Below, piece after piece: positions 33,420 to 41,900 of a DNA stretch of 64,000 bases (within the stretch, counting starts at the first letter, position 1; the number at the start of each line of letters is the position of its first letter). The DNA is from Hyphomonadaceae bacterium (GTDB lineage: Bacteria; Pseudomonadota; Alphaproteobacteria; Caulobacterales; Hyphomonadaceae): positions 1 through 64,000 of the forward strand of contig JAUYPV010000002.1 of NCBI GenBank assembly GCA_030697555.1. The letters are read 5' to 3'. A model generated the notes under the pieces. The model did not search any database. It had not been told where the DNA came from and saw nothing but the letters and a program-made list of their open reading frames with translations. Made by a program: the position numbers and the translations under genes.

Positions 33420-34387
33420 AGGCCCACATTCTTGGAGACAACGGTCCGCTGCTCGCCGATGTGGCGACGCCAGCGCCCGGCCCCGATGATGTGCTCGTCC
33501 GCGTCCGCGCCTGCGCGCTCAACCGCGCTGACCTCGCCATGGCGCGCGGCGTGATCCATGGCGGCGCCGGCGGCGCTGGCGCGGTTCTCGGCCTCGAATG
33601 GTCGGGGGAGGTCGTGGCTGTTGGCGCGGCCGTCACCGGCCTCAAGCCTGGCGATCGCGCGATGGGATCAGGGGCCGGCGCCTTCGCTGAGTACGTCATC
33701 GCCGACCGTGGCCGCGTGCAGCCTATCCCGCATGCCGACATGACGTTTGAACAGGCGGCGGCCCTGCCTGTGGCCCTGCAGACCATGCACGATGCGGTTG
33801 TGACGCATGGTGAACTGAAACCCGGGCAATCCATCCTGATCCTCGGCGCCAGCTCCGGCGTCGGCCTGATGGGCCTGCAGATCGCAAAGGCCAAAGGCGC
33901 GGCGCTGGTGGTCGGGTCATCCACCAACGCGGAACGTCGCGAGCGCCTTTCCGCCTTCGGCGCCGACCTCGCCGTAGACACGTCCGATCCAAAATGGGTT
34001 CAGCAGGTACGCGACGCCACGAAGGGTGAAGGCGTCGATGTCGTGGTCGACCAGGTCACCGGCTCGCTCGCCAGCCAGACGCTGCACGCTACGAAGATAC
34101 TCGGCCGCATCGTCAATGTCGGCAGGCTGGGCGGAAACCAGGCCGAGTTCGATTTCGATATCCATGCCCGCCGCCGCATCACCTTTGTCGGCGTCACCTT
34201 CCGCACGCGCACCAGGGAAGAGGTGCGCGAAATCGGACGGAAGATGCAGGCGGACCTTGGTCCGGCGCTCGCCGCCGGAAAGCTGTCGCTGCCTGTGTCG
34301 CACACCTTCCCGTTCGCAAACCTCAAGCCCGCGCTCGACCTGATGGCGGCGAACCGCCATTTCGGAAAGATCGTGCTGACGCTCTAG
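33416..34387 (+). CDS. zinc-less medium-chain dehydrogenase, NADPH:quinone oxidoreductase type
   Basis: A 323-residue MDR-family enzyme. Features are ALNRADLAMARG near the N-terminus, GLEWSGEVVAVGAAV, the nucleotide-binding segment LILGASSGVGLMGLQIAKAKG and DQVTGSLASQTLH. There are no Cys/His structural-zinc motifs, so it fits the quinone oxidoreductase/crotonyl reductase side of the family. It probably uses NADPH. It is coupled to the MaoC-like gene, which suggests both act on one enoyl or quinone-like substrate. Confidence 0.88.
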   Translation: MKAHILGDNGPLLADVATPAPGPDDVLVRVRACALNRADLAMARGVIHGGAGGAGAVLGLEWSGEVVAVGAAVTGLKPGDRAMGSGAGAFAEYVIADRGRVQPIPHADMTFEQAAALPVALQTMHDAVVTHGELKPGQSILILGASSGVGLMGLQIAKAKGAALVVGSSTNAERRERLSAFGADLAVDTSDPKWVQQVRDATKGEGVDVVVDQVTGSLASQTLHATKILGRIVNVGRLGGNQAEFDFDIHARRRITFVGVTFRTRTREEVREIGRKMQADLGPALAAGKLSLPVSHTFPFANLKPALDLMAANRHFGKIVLTL

Positions 34388-34391
34388 CGGC

Positions 34392-35165
34392 CTAGAAAGT
34401 CGCATAGCCTTTGCTGGTGATGTAACTGCGCAGCTCGGCGATGCGCGATTCCGGATTGGGGTGTGTCGACATCCATTCCTGCGGACGGTTGGTCGATGCC
34501 GCGCCCATCTTTTCCCAGAGCCGAATGGCCTGCTTCACGTCGTAGCCGAGCTGATGCATGTAATCCACGCCGATACGGTCTGCATCCGTTTCGTTCTGGC
34601 GGCTGAACGGCAGGAGAATGCCGACTTGTGCGCCCGCGCCAGCGGCGGCCATCACCATGTTGAGCGACTCTGAACTCATTTTCACCTGCGAGCCAAGCAA
34701 GGCGCTGCCGCCTTGCAGCAGCACGCTCGTCGCGCGTTCCTGTCCGGCGCGCAGCGCCGCGTGACGCAGTACGACGTGGCCGACCTCGTGGCCCATCACG
34801 GCAGCAATCTGGTCGTCATTGTCTACGAAATCGATCAGGCCTTTGTAGAAGCCGACCTTGCCGCCCGGCAGGCAGAAGGCATTCAGCTCCTTCGAGTCGA
34901 ACACGACAAACTCCCATTGAGCGCCCGGCACGTTTGCCACGCTGGAGATCTTCTTGCCGACCGCCTGCAACCGCGCATTGGCGCGAGCATCCTTCGAGAT
35001 CGGCGTTTGCTGTTTCGTTTCCTCCCAGGCTTGGGCCGCCAGCGGCTCGAGTTCGGCGTCAGACGGCGCGAAGAACTCGGCAGTGTCGGCGCAGCCCGAT
35101 GCGCCCGTCACGCCGATCATCAGCGTACCGGCCCACAGGCCCCGCACGATGTCCCTGCGATGCAT
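34392..35165 (-). CDS. M48-family metalloprotease lipoprotein
   Basis: A 257-residue envelope protease. The lipobox ASGC follows a signal peptide, and the zinc site is MGHEVGHVVLRHAA with the third ligand in NETDADRIGVDYMHQ. HPNPESRIAELR at the C-terminus is shared with BepA/LoiP-like proteases that act in outer-membrane quality control. I start at the ATG at 35165, preceded by GAAGG, because the signal peptide then begins properly; a start 24 codons upstream is possible. It is convergent with the quinone oxidoreductase gene. Confidence 0.88.
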   Translation of the reverse strand: MHRRDIVRGLWAGTLMIGVTGASGCADTAEFFAPSDAELEPLAAQAWEETKQQTPISKDARANARLQAVGKKISSVANVPGAQWEFVVFDSKELNAFCLPGGKVGFYKGLIDFVDNDDQIAAVMGHEVGHVVLRHAALRAGQERATSVLLQGGSALLGSQVKMSSESLNMVMAAAGAGAQVGILLPFSRQNETDADRIGVDYMHQLGYDVKQAIRLWEKMGAASTNRPQEWMSTHPNPESRIAELRSYITSKGYATF

Positions 35166-35335
35166 GCCTTCAAGAGAGATCAGTTTTGCTTCGGATTTGC
35201 CGACCTGATGATTCTCGCACATGCGCTTGGTCTCCAAATGACTGGAATCTATGGAACTAACATAGTCCGGCGCGGGCGGCGGACAAAACCCCCGATTTCA
35301 GTCTGAGTTGTGGGGATTCCGCCTGGCCGTGACGG

Positions 35336-36520
35336 TCAGATGACGCCGTCGGCGCGCAGTTTTCCCATTTCAGCAGCGTTGAGGCCGAGCACCGAGCCGA
35401 GGATTTCGTCGGTGTGCTGGCCGACCGTGTCGGGCGCGGGAAGGCGCACCTTGCCGGGCGTTTCGGAGAGCTTGGGGAAGACGTTCTGCATCGGCACGCG
35501 GCCCAGCTTCGGATGGTCCTCCCAATAGATCGCGTCGCGCGCGACATACTGCGGATCGTTGATCATCTGGTCGGGACGATAGATCGGCCCCGCCGGCACG
35601 CCCGCCTTCGACATCAGGGCGTCGACTTCCTTGACGGTCTTCGTGCGGGTCCATTCAGAAATCAGCGCATCGAGTTCCGTCTGGCGATCGGCACGAGCGA
35701 GGTGCGTCTTGTACTTGGGATCTTCCGCCCACTCCGGCTTACCGATCGCCTCGGCGAAGCGCGAGAACACCTTGTCCTGGTTGGCGCCAATGACGATGTC
35801 GCCGTCCCTGCAGGGATAGGCATTCGACGGCGCGATGCGCGGCAGGATCGACCCGGTCCGCTCGCGCATGTGGCCCGACGTTCCGTAGTCGGCGATGAGA
35901 GACTCCGTCACCTGCAGCACGGCTTCGTAGAGCGCCGAATCCACCACCTGTCCCTTGCCGGTCTTCTCGCGATGATGAAGCGCTGCCAGCGCGCCCGTGC
36001 AGCCGAAGGACGCCGCAAGCGTGTCTCCGATGGAAATCCCCATGCGCGCCGGCGGCCGGTCCGGCTCACCCACCAGATAGCGCCACCCGCCCATCGCCTC
36101 GCCGACAAGGCCGAAGCCCGCGCGATCCGCATAAGGTCCAGTCTGCCCATAGCCCGACACGCGCACTATGATCAGGCCGGGATTGATCGCATGAAGCTGC
36201 GCCGGCGACATCTCCCATTTCTCGAGGGTGCCAGGCCGGAAATTCTCGATCAGGATGTCCGCCTTGGCGATGAGCTGCTTGGCGAGTTCCTGGCCGCGCT
36301 TCTGCCGCAGGTCGATCGACACCGACTTCTTGTTGCGTCCGATCACACGCCACCAGGCCGGCTTCGCGCCCTGGCCCCAATGCCGCATCGGATCGCCCTC
36401 GCCCGGCGCCTCGATCTTGATGATGTCCGCGCCCATGTCGCCCATCAGCTGCCCACAGAACGGCCCAGCGATCAGCGAGCCCATCTCTATGACGCGCAGC
36501 CCTACAAGCGGCCCGCTCAC
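35336..36520 (-). CDS. class III CoA-transferase (CaiB/BaiF family)
   Basis: A 394-residue enzyme with the family opening LVGLRVIEMGSLIAGPFCGQ and GDMGADIIKIEAPGEGD. ENFRPGTLEKWEMSP and GDTLAASFGCTGALAAL follow further on. The active-site Asp of the family is expected in the GDMGAD region or near it. It moves CoA between organic acids. The GTG start overlaps the lyase stop (GTGA), so the two enzymes work in one pathway, for example activating an acid that the lyase then cleaves. Confidence 0.9.
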   Translation of the reverse strand: MSGPLVGLRVIEMGSLIAGPFCGQLMGDMGADIIKIEAPGEGDPMRHWGQGAKPAWWRVIGRNKKSVSIDLRQKRGQELAKQLIAKADILIENFRPGTLEKWEMSPAQLHAINPGLIIVRVSGYGQTGPYADRAGFGLVGEAMGGWRYLVGEPDRPPARMGISIGDTLAASFGCTGALAALHHREKTGKGQVVDSALYEAVLQVTESLIADYGTSGHMRERTGSILPRIAPSNAYPCRDGDIVIGANQDKVFSRFAEAIGKPEWAEDPKYKTHLARADRQTELDALISEWTRTKTVKEVDALMSKAGVPAGPIYRPDQMINDPQYVARDAIYWEDHPKLGRVPMQNVFPKLSETPGKVRLPAPDTVGQHTDEILGSVLGLNAAEMGKLRADGVI

Positions 36521-37434
36521 TCTTTCGATCCTTCTTGAGGAAAGCCTCCCGCGCGACTGACAAGGCCCGGCAGCGTCCGCCCCATCTTCTCCGTCAGCCA
36601 CTTCGCCGTATCGATCAGCCCGTCGAGCTTCAGCCCCGTCTCCCAGCCGGAACGCTGCAGCAAATACTGCACATCCTCCGTCGCCACATTGCCAGTAGCG
36701 CTCGGCGCGAACGGGCAGCCGCCGATGCCGCCGATGCTCGCATCCAGCGTCGCCGCGCCCGCCTCGACGCCAGCCCATGCGTTCGCCACCGCCGTATTGC
36801 GCGTATCGTGAAAGTGCAGCCGTATCGGAATGCCGGGCGCCGCCGCCTTCACCGCCGCCATCACCGACTTCACCTGTGAGGGCACAGCCACACCGATCGT
36901 ATCGCCCAGCCCGATCTCCCGCGGCCCCGCGGCCGCCACCTTGCGCGCCAGCTCCGCCACCCTCGTAGGCGCGATCTCGCCATCGAACGGACAGCCGAAC
37001 GCGACTGAAATCACCGCCTGCGCCGAGCGCCCATGCTCCTTGCCCAGCCGGATGATCTCGATGGCGTCCTGCACCGTCTCGTCCGCCGTGCGCCCCTGGT
37101 TGCGCGTGCCGAACCCGTCGCTGGCGGAGATCACCGCGCCAAGCTCATGCACCTGCGTCTCCAGAGCCCGCAGCGCCCCGCGCTTGTTCAGCACCAGCCC
37201 GACATAGGTGACGTCCTTTGGATCGCGCTTCGGCAACCCAGCGCACACCGCCTCCGCATCCGCCATCTGCGGCACACGCCCGGGATGAACAAAACTCGCC
37301 ACCTCGATCCGCTTCGAGCCAGCCGCAATCGCCCGCGCGATCAGCTCCAGCTTGTCCGCCGTCGAGAACAGAACCTTCTCGTTCTGCAGCCCGTCGCGAG
37401 CCGCGACCTCAACCATTTCGATCTTCTGCGCCAC
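36517..37434 (-). CDS. HMG-CoA lyase-like protein
   Basis: A 305-residue TIM-barrel lyase of the DRE/HMGL-like family. Landmarks are VEVAARDGLQNEK at the N-terminus, IEVASFVHPGRVPQMAD, metal-ligand LHFHDTRNTAVANAW and IGGIGGCPFAPSATGN. It would cleave 3-hydroxy-3-methylglutaryl-CoA or a related 3-hydroxy acyl-CoA to acetyl-CoA and a keto acid. The GTG at 37434 is favoured by AGGA upstream. It pairs with the CoA-transferase downstream; leucine or a methyl-branched dicarboxylate route is possible, but no other leucine genes are here. Confidence 0.9.
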   Translation of the reverse strand: MAQKIEMVEVAARDGLQNEKVLFSTADKLELIARAIAAGSKRIEVASFVHPGRVPQMADAEAVCAGLPKRDPKDVTYVGLVLNKRGALRALETQVHELGAVISASDGFGTRNQGRTADETVQDAIEIIRLGKEHGRSAQAVISVAFGCPFDGEIAPTRVAELARKVAAAGPREIGLGDTIGVAVPSQVKSVMAAVKAAAPGIPIRLHFHDTRNTAVANAWAGVEAGAATLDASIGGIGGCPFAPSATGNVATEDVQYLLQRSGWETGLKLDGLIDTAKWLTEKMGRTLPGLVSRAGGFPQEGSKE

Positions 37435-37502
37435 GGGTATTCCTGCTGTCAGCTCCGGACAGCGTGGTACCACGCGAAGGCGGCGTCAACGCAAGCCTGC
37501 GG

Positions 37503-38438
37503 TTAGCGATTCACGTCTGTCACCGCCGCAAAGAAAGCCTTTGCATCCGTCGCAAATTGCGCGTTCAGCGCAGCGCTATGATGGTTTGCCGCGGCGTATT
37601 CCCGGTACTCGACGTTCAGACCCCTGGCCTTCAGCGCGTCGGCCAACGACCGCGCCAGCCGGGGCGGCAGGGTCGTGTCCTTGCCCGCGCCGAGGACCAG
37701 AATGCGGCCTCTGAAATCCTTCAGTAGCTCCGGCGTGTCATAGGGTTTGAGGTCGTCGATGACGTGGGTGCGGATGAACGGTGCGAACCACGGCTTCTGA
37801 TCCTCCGCGATTGTCGCAAAACTTGGCCCTGTGGTTTCGAGGATCACCGCGTCCGCTTCACGACTTTCTGCGACGATGCCCGGACAGATCAGCCCGCCGA
37901 TCGAATGGCCCCAGAATATCAGCGGGCGGCCATGCGCCAGACCGTCGAGCCACGGCCCCATGTCCTTGCGCATCGCGGTGAACGAGGTCGCCAGCGGCTC
38001 GCCCGTGCTGTCGCCATATCCTGGATAATCGAACATCAGCACCTCGCCCCACGGGAGCACCTTGTCTGTGTAGTAGAGAGCGACGCGCAATCGGTCGGAG
38101 GCGTTCCCCGGGCAGTAGACGATCAGTGGTTCGTTGTCGGCGCCGTTGGCCGCCTTGACCCGGCTGATTGCGATACGTTCGCCGCCGAGCATCACGAATT
38201 CGTGCGTTATTTTGGCGGGCAGCCGACCTGCGAGGATGGGTGACCGTCCTTCGAGATACTTGTCATCCGCAAATGGGCCCGTGATCTTTTCCTGATCGTT
38301 GAATCGCATCTGGCTCGGATCGGTCGCCTTCTGCGCCATGAGTTGCGGCCTGAAGAAGTATGGCTCGTGGACCGACCACGGTATGCAGCCGGCAAGCGGC
38401 AATGCGGCGAGCGCAACAACGCTGATCCAGATTTTCAC
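37503..38438 (-). CDS. alpha/beta-hydrolase lipoprotein
   Basis: A 311-residue secreted hydrolase. The lipobox LPLAGC follows a short signal peptide. The alpha/beta core has LIVYCPGNASDR, MFDYPGYGDSTG and the nucleophile elbow WGHSIGGLI; a late GAGKDTTLPP and NHHSAALN supply the likely acid and His. It resembles bem46-type envelope hydrolases. Substrate is unknown. It sits 70 bases downstream of glpK, with a hairpin between. Confidence 0.82.
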   Translation of the reverse strand: MKIWISVVALAALPLAGCIPWSVHEPYFFRPQLMAQKATDPSQMRFNDQEKITGPFADDKYLEGRSPILAGRLPAKITHEFVMLGGERIAISRVKAANGADNEPLIVYCPGNASDRLRVALYYTDKVLPWGEVLMFDYPGYGDSTGEPLATSFTAMRKDMGPWLDGLAHGRPLIFWGHSIGGLICPGIVAESREADAVILETTGPSFATIAEDQKPWFAPFIRTHVIDDLKPYDTPELLKDFRGRILVLGAGKDTTLPPRLARSLADALKARGLNVEYREYAAANHHSAALNAQFATDAKAFFAAVTDVNR

Positions 38439-38484
38439 GACAATCCCCCAACGATCCTGACTGAAGAAATTGGTGTCCGCAAAT

Positions 38485-38505
38485 CTGGGCCGAAATCGGG
38501 CCCAG
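38485..38505 (-). terminator. candidate terminator after glpK
   Basis: CTGGGCC, seven-base loop and GGCCCAG form a perfect 7-bp stem four bases beyond the glpK stop, followed on that strand by ATTTGCGG, a weak T-tract. It would separate glpK from the hydrolase gene. Confidence 0.45.
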
Positions 38506-38508
38506 CCC

Positions 38509-39999
38509 CTAGGAAGGCAAAGTTTTCACGCGGGCGACCGCGTCTTTCCAGCCCGCCATCCTGCGCGCCCGATCCGCCCCCGCCATCCCCGGTGCGAACT
38601 TGCGATCGAGCTTCCAGATGGACTCCGCTTCCTTCAGCGACCCGAACTCTCCCGCGCCGACCGCCGCAAGAATTGCCGCGCCCAGCACCGTGGTCTCGGT
38701 GTTCTTCGGCCGCACGACTTCAACGCCCAGAATGTCCGCCATGAACTGCAGGAACCAGTCATTGCGTGCCATGCCGCCATCGACGCTGAGTTTCTGCGGC
38801 GCAACACCATCCTTCGCCATGGCTTCCAGCAGCTCCGCCGTCTGGAACGCCGCGCTTTCCAGCGCCGCCCGTGCGATGTGCGCGATGGTCGAGCCGCGCT
38901 GCAGCCCGAGGATCGCTCCCCGCGCACCGGAATCCCAATGCGGCGCGCCCAGCCCGACAAACGCCGGCACCAGGTGCACACCCGCCGTATCCGCCACGCT
39001 CTGCGCCAGCTCGCCGGCATGCGCGCCATCGCGGATGATCTTCAGTTCGTCCCGCAGCCACTGGATCGTCGACCCCGCCGACAGGATCGATCCCTCCAGC
39101 GCATAGGTGCGCTTGCCCGCAACCTGGTACGCGATCGTCCCCAGCAGCCGCGCCTTCGAGCGGATCAGTGTGTCACCCGTGTTCAGCACCAGGAACCCGC
39201 CCGTGCCGTAGGTCGACTTCACTTCGCCCGCATCGAAACACGCCTGCCCCACCAGCGCGGCCTGCTGGTCTCCCGCCACGCCGCGTATCGGCAGGCTGGG
39301 CCCGAAGATGTCGCTTGTCCCGTAGTCGCCCGCACTATCGCGCACATCCGGCAGCAACGACATCGGCACGCCGAACAGCTCGCACAGCTCCGCATCCCAC
39401 TTGCCTAAGCGAATATCGAACAGCGACGTGCGCGAAGCGTTGGTCGCATCCGTCGCATGCACGGCGCCGCCCGTCAGCCGCCAGATGAGGAAACAGTCGA
39501 TCGTCCCCGCCGCCAGCTCGCCGCGCTTCGCCCGCTCGCGCGCACCCGGAACCGCATCGAGTATCCACGCGATCTTGGACGCCGAGAAATACGGATCCAG
39601 CACCAGCCCGGTCCGCTCCGCCACCAGCGCCTCATGCCCCGCATCCGCCAGCGCCCGCGTCTTCTCCGCCGTACGCCGGTCCTGCCAGACGATGGCGTTG
39701 TGGATCGGCCCGCCCGTCTTGCGATCCCACACCACCACCGTCTCGCGCTGGTTGGTCACGCCGATCGCCGCCACTTTCCGCGAGCCCGGCCGCGACCCCA
39801 AACGCTCCAAAGTCTGTTCGGCCGTCCGCCGCTGTGTCCGCCAGATCGCCTCCGGGTCGTGCTCCACCCACCCGGACTGCGGAAAGATCTGCGGAAACTC
39901 CTCCTGCGCCGACGCCACGACGCTTCCGTCGAGCGCGATCGCCATCGCCCGGCTCGATGTCGTGCCCTGGTCGAGCGCGAGGATCACGCCGTCAGCCAT
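38509..39999 (-). CDS. glpK: glycerol kinase
   Basis: A 496-residue FGGY kinase that makes sn-glycerol 3-phosphate from glycerol and ATP. Motifs include ALDQGTTSSRAMAI at the N-terminus, NQRETVVVWDRKTG, GDQQAALVGQACFD and GGMARNDWFLQFMADIL. The length matches the family. It is the last gene of a leftward run beginning with astA and overlaps the GNAT gene by eight bases. No glpF or glpD is nearby, so its placement with arginine-catabolism genes is unusual. Confidence 0.94.
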   Translation of the reverse strand: MADGVILALDQGTTSSRAMAIALDGSVVASAQEEFPQIFPQSGWVEHDPEAIWRTQRRTAEQTLERLGSRPGSRKVAAIGVTNQRETVVVWDRKTGGPIHNAIVWQDRRTAEKTRALADAGHEALVAERTGLVLDPYFSASKIAWILDAVPGARERAKRGELAAGTIDCFLIWRLTGGAVHATDATNASRTSLFDIRLGKWDAELCELFGVPMSLLPDVRDSAGDYGTSDIFGPSLPIRGVAGDQQAALVGQACFDAGEVKSTYGTGGFLVLNTGDTLIRSKARLLGTIAYQVAGKRTYALEGSILSAGSTIQWLRDELKIIRDGAHAGELAQSVADTAGVHLVPAFVGLGAPHWDSGARGAILGLQRGSTIAHIARAALESAAFQTAELLEAMAKDGVAPQKLSVDGGMARNDWFLQFMADILGVEVVRPKNTETTVLGAAILAAVGAGEFGSLKEAESIWKLDRKFAPGMAGADRARRMAGWKDAVARVKTLPS

Positions 40000-40570
40000 G
40001 TCCGCTCACCCGCCCATGCCGTGGCCGCTCGAACTGGATCGTGTCCTTGCCGTGATAGGTCGTCCGCAGCCGCTCTCGAAATCCCATCTTCTCCGCCAGC
40101 CGGATCGACGGCGCATTGTCCGGATCGATGATGCACACCTGCACGGGCTGATCGACGTGGCCGTCCGCCCACGCCAGCGCCGCCGTCACAGCTTCCGACG
40201 CAAACCCCTTGCCCTGCGCCGCCGGTATCAGCGACCAGCCGATCTCCGGCTCGTCGCCAAATGCCGGCTCCATGTCGCGCTTGGCGTCCATCACGCCGAC
40301 TTCACCGACCATGCGCCCGGTCACCTTTTCCTCGATCGCCCAGAAGCCACGCCCGGTCATCACCCACATGCCGGAATAGCGCAGCATGCGCGCCCACACT
40401 TCTTCCCGGGTGAAGGCCCGCCCGCCGATGAAGCGCACAACCTCCGGATCTCGCCACATCTCGGCGCTTGCGGCCAGGTCATCCACGCGGTGCCCGCGAA
40501 GGCGCAGCCGCTCGGTCTCGATGAGCGGCGGGCGTTCGAACTTCACCTTGTCAGTCGCGCTGGAAGTCAT
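39992..40570 (-). CDS. GNAT-family N-acetyltransferase (RimJ-like)
   Basis: A 192-residue acetyltransferase. It shows the RimJ/RimL-type pattern IETERLRLRGHRVDD near residue 15, a central EIGWSLIPAAQGKGFASEAV with the acetyl-CoA pyrophosphate loop, and NAPSIRLAEKMGF. The target is unknown. Overlaps with astB upstream (20 bases) and glpK downstream (eight bases) put it inside the operon. Confidence 0.87.
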   Translation of the reverse strand: MTSSATDKVKFERPPLIETERLRLRGHRVDDLAASAEMWRDPEVVRFIGGRAFTREEVWARMLRYSGMWVMTGRGFWAIEEKVTGRMVGEVGVMDAKRDMEPAFGDEPEIGWSLIPAAQGKGFASEAVTAALAWADGHVDQPVQVCIIDPDNAPSIRLAEKMGFRERLRTTYHGKDTIQFERPRHGRVSGHG

Positions 40571-41900
40571 GCACGGGTCCGAGCTTGAGCACCTGTCCGA
40601 TCTCGTCCAGCGCCTTGCGGCTTTCGTCAAGCAGGCTCGGGTCGGCAAGGTCGGCGACTATCAGCCGGTCACGATAATTCCGGCGCACGATATCCTCGAG
40701 CGCAGCGATTTTCGCCTCGTCGAGGATCGCGCCCGCGCCCAGGGCGCTCAACTCGTCGTCTGTCAGCACAACGCGCAGCCGCAAACACGCCGGTCCGCCG
40801 CCATTGCGCATCGACTGGCGCAGGTCGAGATAGTGCGCCTCGCGGATCGGCCCATTGCTCGCCAGCACACGATCCACATATGCCTTGGCACGCGGCGTCT
40901 CCTCCACCTCGTGCGGCAGGATCAGCGCCATGCCTCCCCCACCTGATCCAGAATGCGGCAACGTCACGATCTGCGAGTTGAACAGGTAGGATTTGACCGC
41001 TTCGTCGAGGCTGATCTCGTCAGCCTTCGCCTCGAGCACATGCAGCCGGAACCCCAGCGCCTCGCATCGCGCTACGAGCTGCTCCAGCAGCACCGCGCGG
41101 TTCTCGAACGCATCCTCATGGCAAAGGAACACATTCTCGTTCGACACCGCCACCACGTCATTGTGGAACGCGCCCGCGTCGATCGCCTTGCGCGACTGCT
41201 GCGCCAGCATAAAGCTGCCCCAGCCTAGCGTGTGCGTCGTCGCCACGATGTGCGAGGCCTCCACAGCCTGCCGCGCCGGAAAAGCGCCTGTCTCCTTCAC
41301 CAACGCCGAACGCCCGTGCACGAACAGCTCGATCCCGCGCGCGCCGTGGATCTTGGCGAACCGGCAATGGTTGGCGGCGCCCTCGTCGCCGAACACCGCG
41401 AACGGCACGGGCTCGTGCACGGCAAACCGCTTCTCGTCAGCGAAGATTGCTTTCAGGACGCGCGTCGTCGTCTGCGCCTCGATGGATCGGTGAAGGTGGG
41501 AGGAAAGATTGGCCGGCGTCAGGTGAACGCGGCCATCGCTGGCGTCCGCCGATGGAGTCACGGTCGCCGCATTGGCCGTCCACATCGCCGAGGCCGAAGA
41601 CGCATTGCTCAACAACAAGGGCGAGGCCGAATGCGCCATGCGCAGCACGTCGGCGTCCGATCCGCCAAAGCCCATCTTTCGCAGGCTCGGCACGTGCGGG
41701 CGCTCGTGGGGCGGCAGCACGGCCTGCGTCAGGCCGAGTTGCATCAGCCGCCGCATTTTCGCGAGGCCCTGCAGCGCCGCCTCGCGTGGATTGGAAGGAC
41801 CGCCCGCATTCGCCGCCGATGCGAGATTGCCCCGTGCCAGGCCGCCATAGTTGTGCGTGGGGCCGACAAGGCCATCGAAATTGACCTCGACGGCGCTCAT
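40551..41900 (-). CDS. astB: N-succinylarginine dihydrolase
   Basis: A 449-residue amidinotransferase-fold enzyme that turns N2-succinylarginine into N2-succinylornithine, two ammonia and CO2. FDGLVGPTHNYGGLARGN opens the protein, FGDEGAANHCRF lies mid-way, and the catalytic Cys is in RNGGGPACLRLRV. It is the second enzyme of the arginine succinyltransferase pathway and overlaps astD by four bases. Confidence 0.95.
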   Translation of the reverse strand: MSAVEVNFDGLVGPTHNYGGLARGNLASAANAGGPSNPREAALQGLAKMRRLMQLGLTQAVLPPHERPHVPSLRKMGFGGSDADVLRMAHSASPLLLSNASSASAMWTANAATVTPSADASDGRVHLTPANLSSHLHRSIEAQTTTRVLKAIFADEKRFAVHEPVPFAVFGDEGAANHCRFAKIHGARGIELFVHGRSALVKETGAFPARQAVEASHIVATTHTLGWGSFMLAQQSRKAIDAGAFHNDVVAVSNENVFLCHEDAFENRAVLLEQLVARCEALGFRLHVLEAKADEISLDEAVKSYLFNSQIVTLPHSGSGGGGMALILPHEVEETPRAKAYVDRVLASNGPIREAHYLDLRQSMRNGGGPACLRLRVVLTDDELSALGAGAILDEAKIAALEDIVRRNYRDRLIVADLADPSLLDESRKALDEIGQVLKLGPVHDFQRD

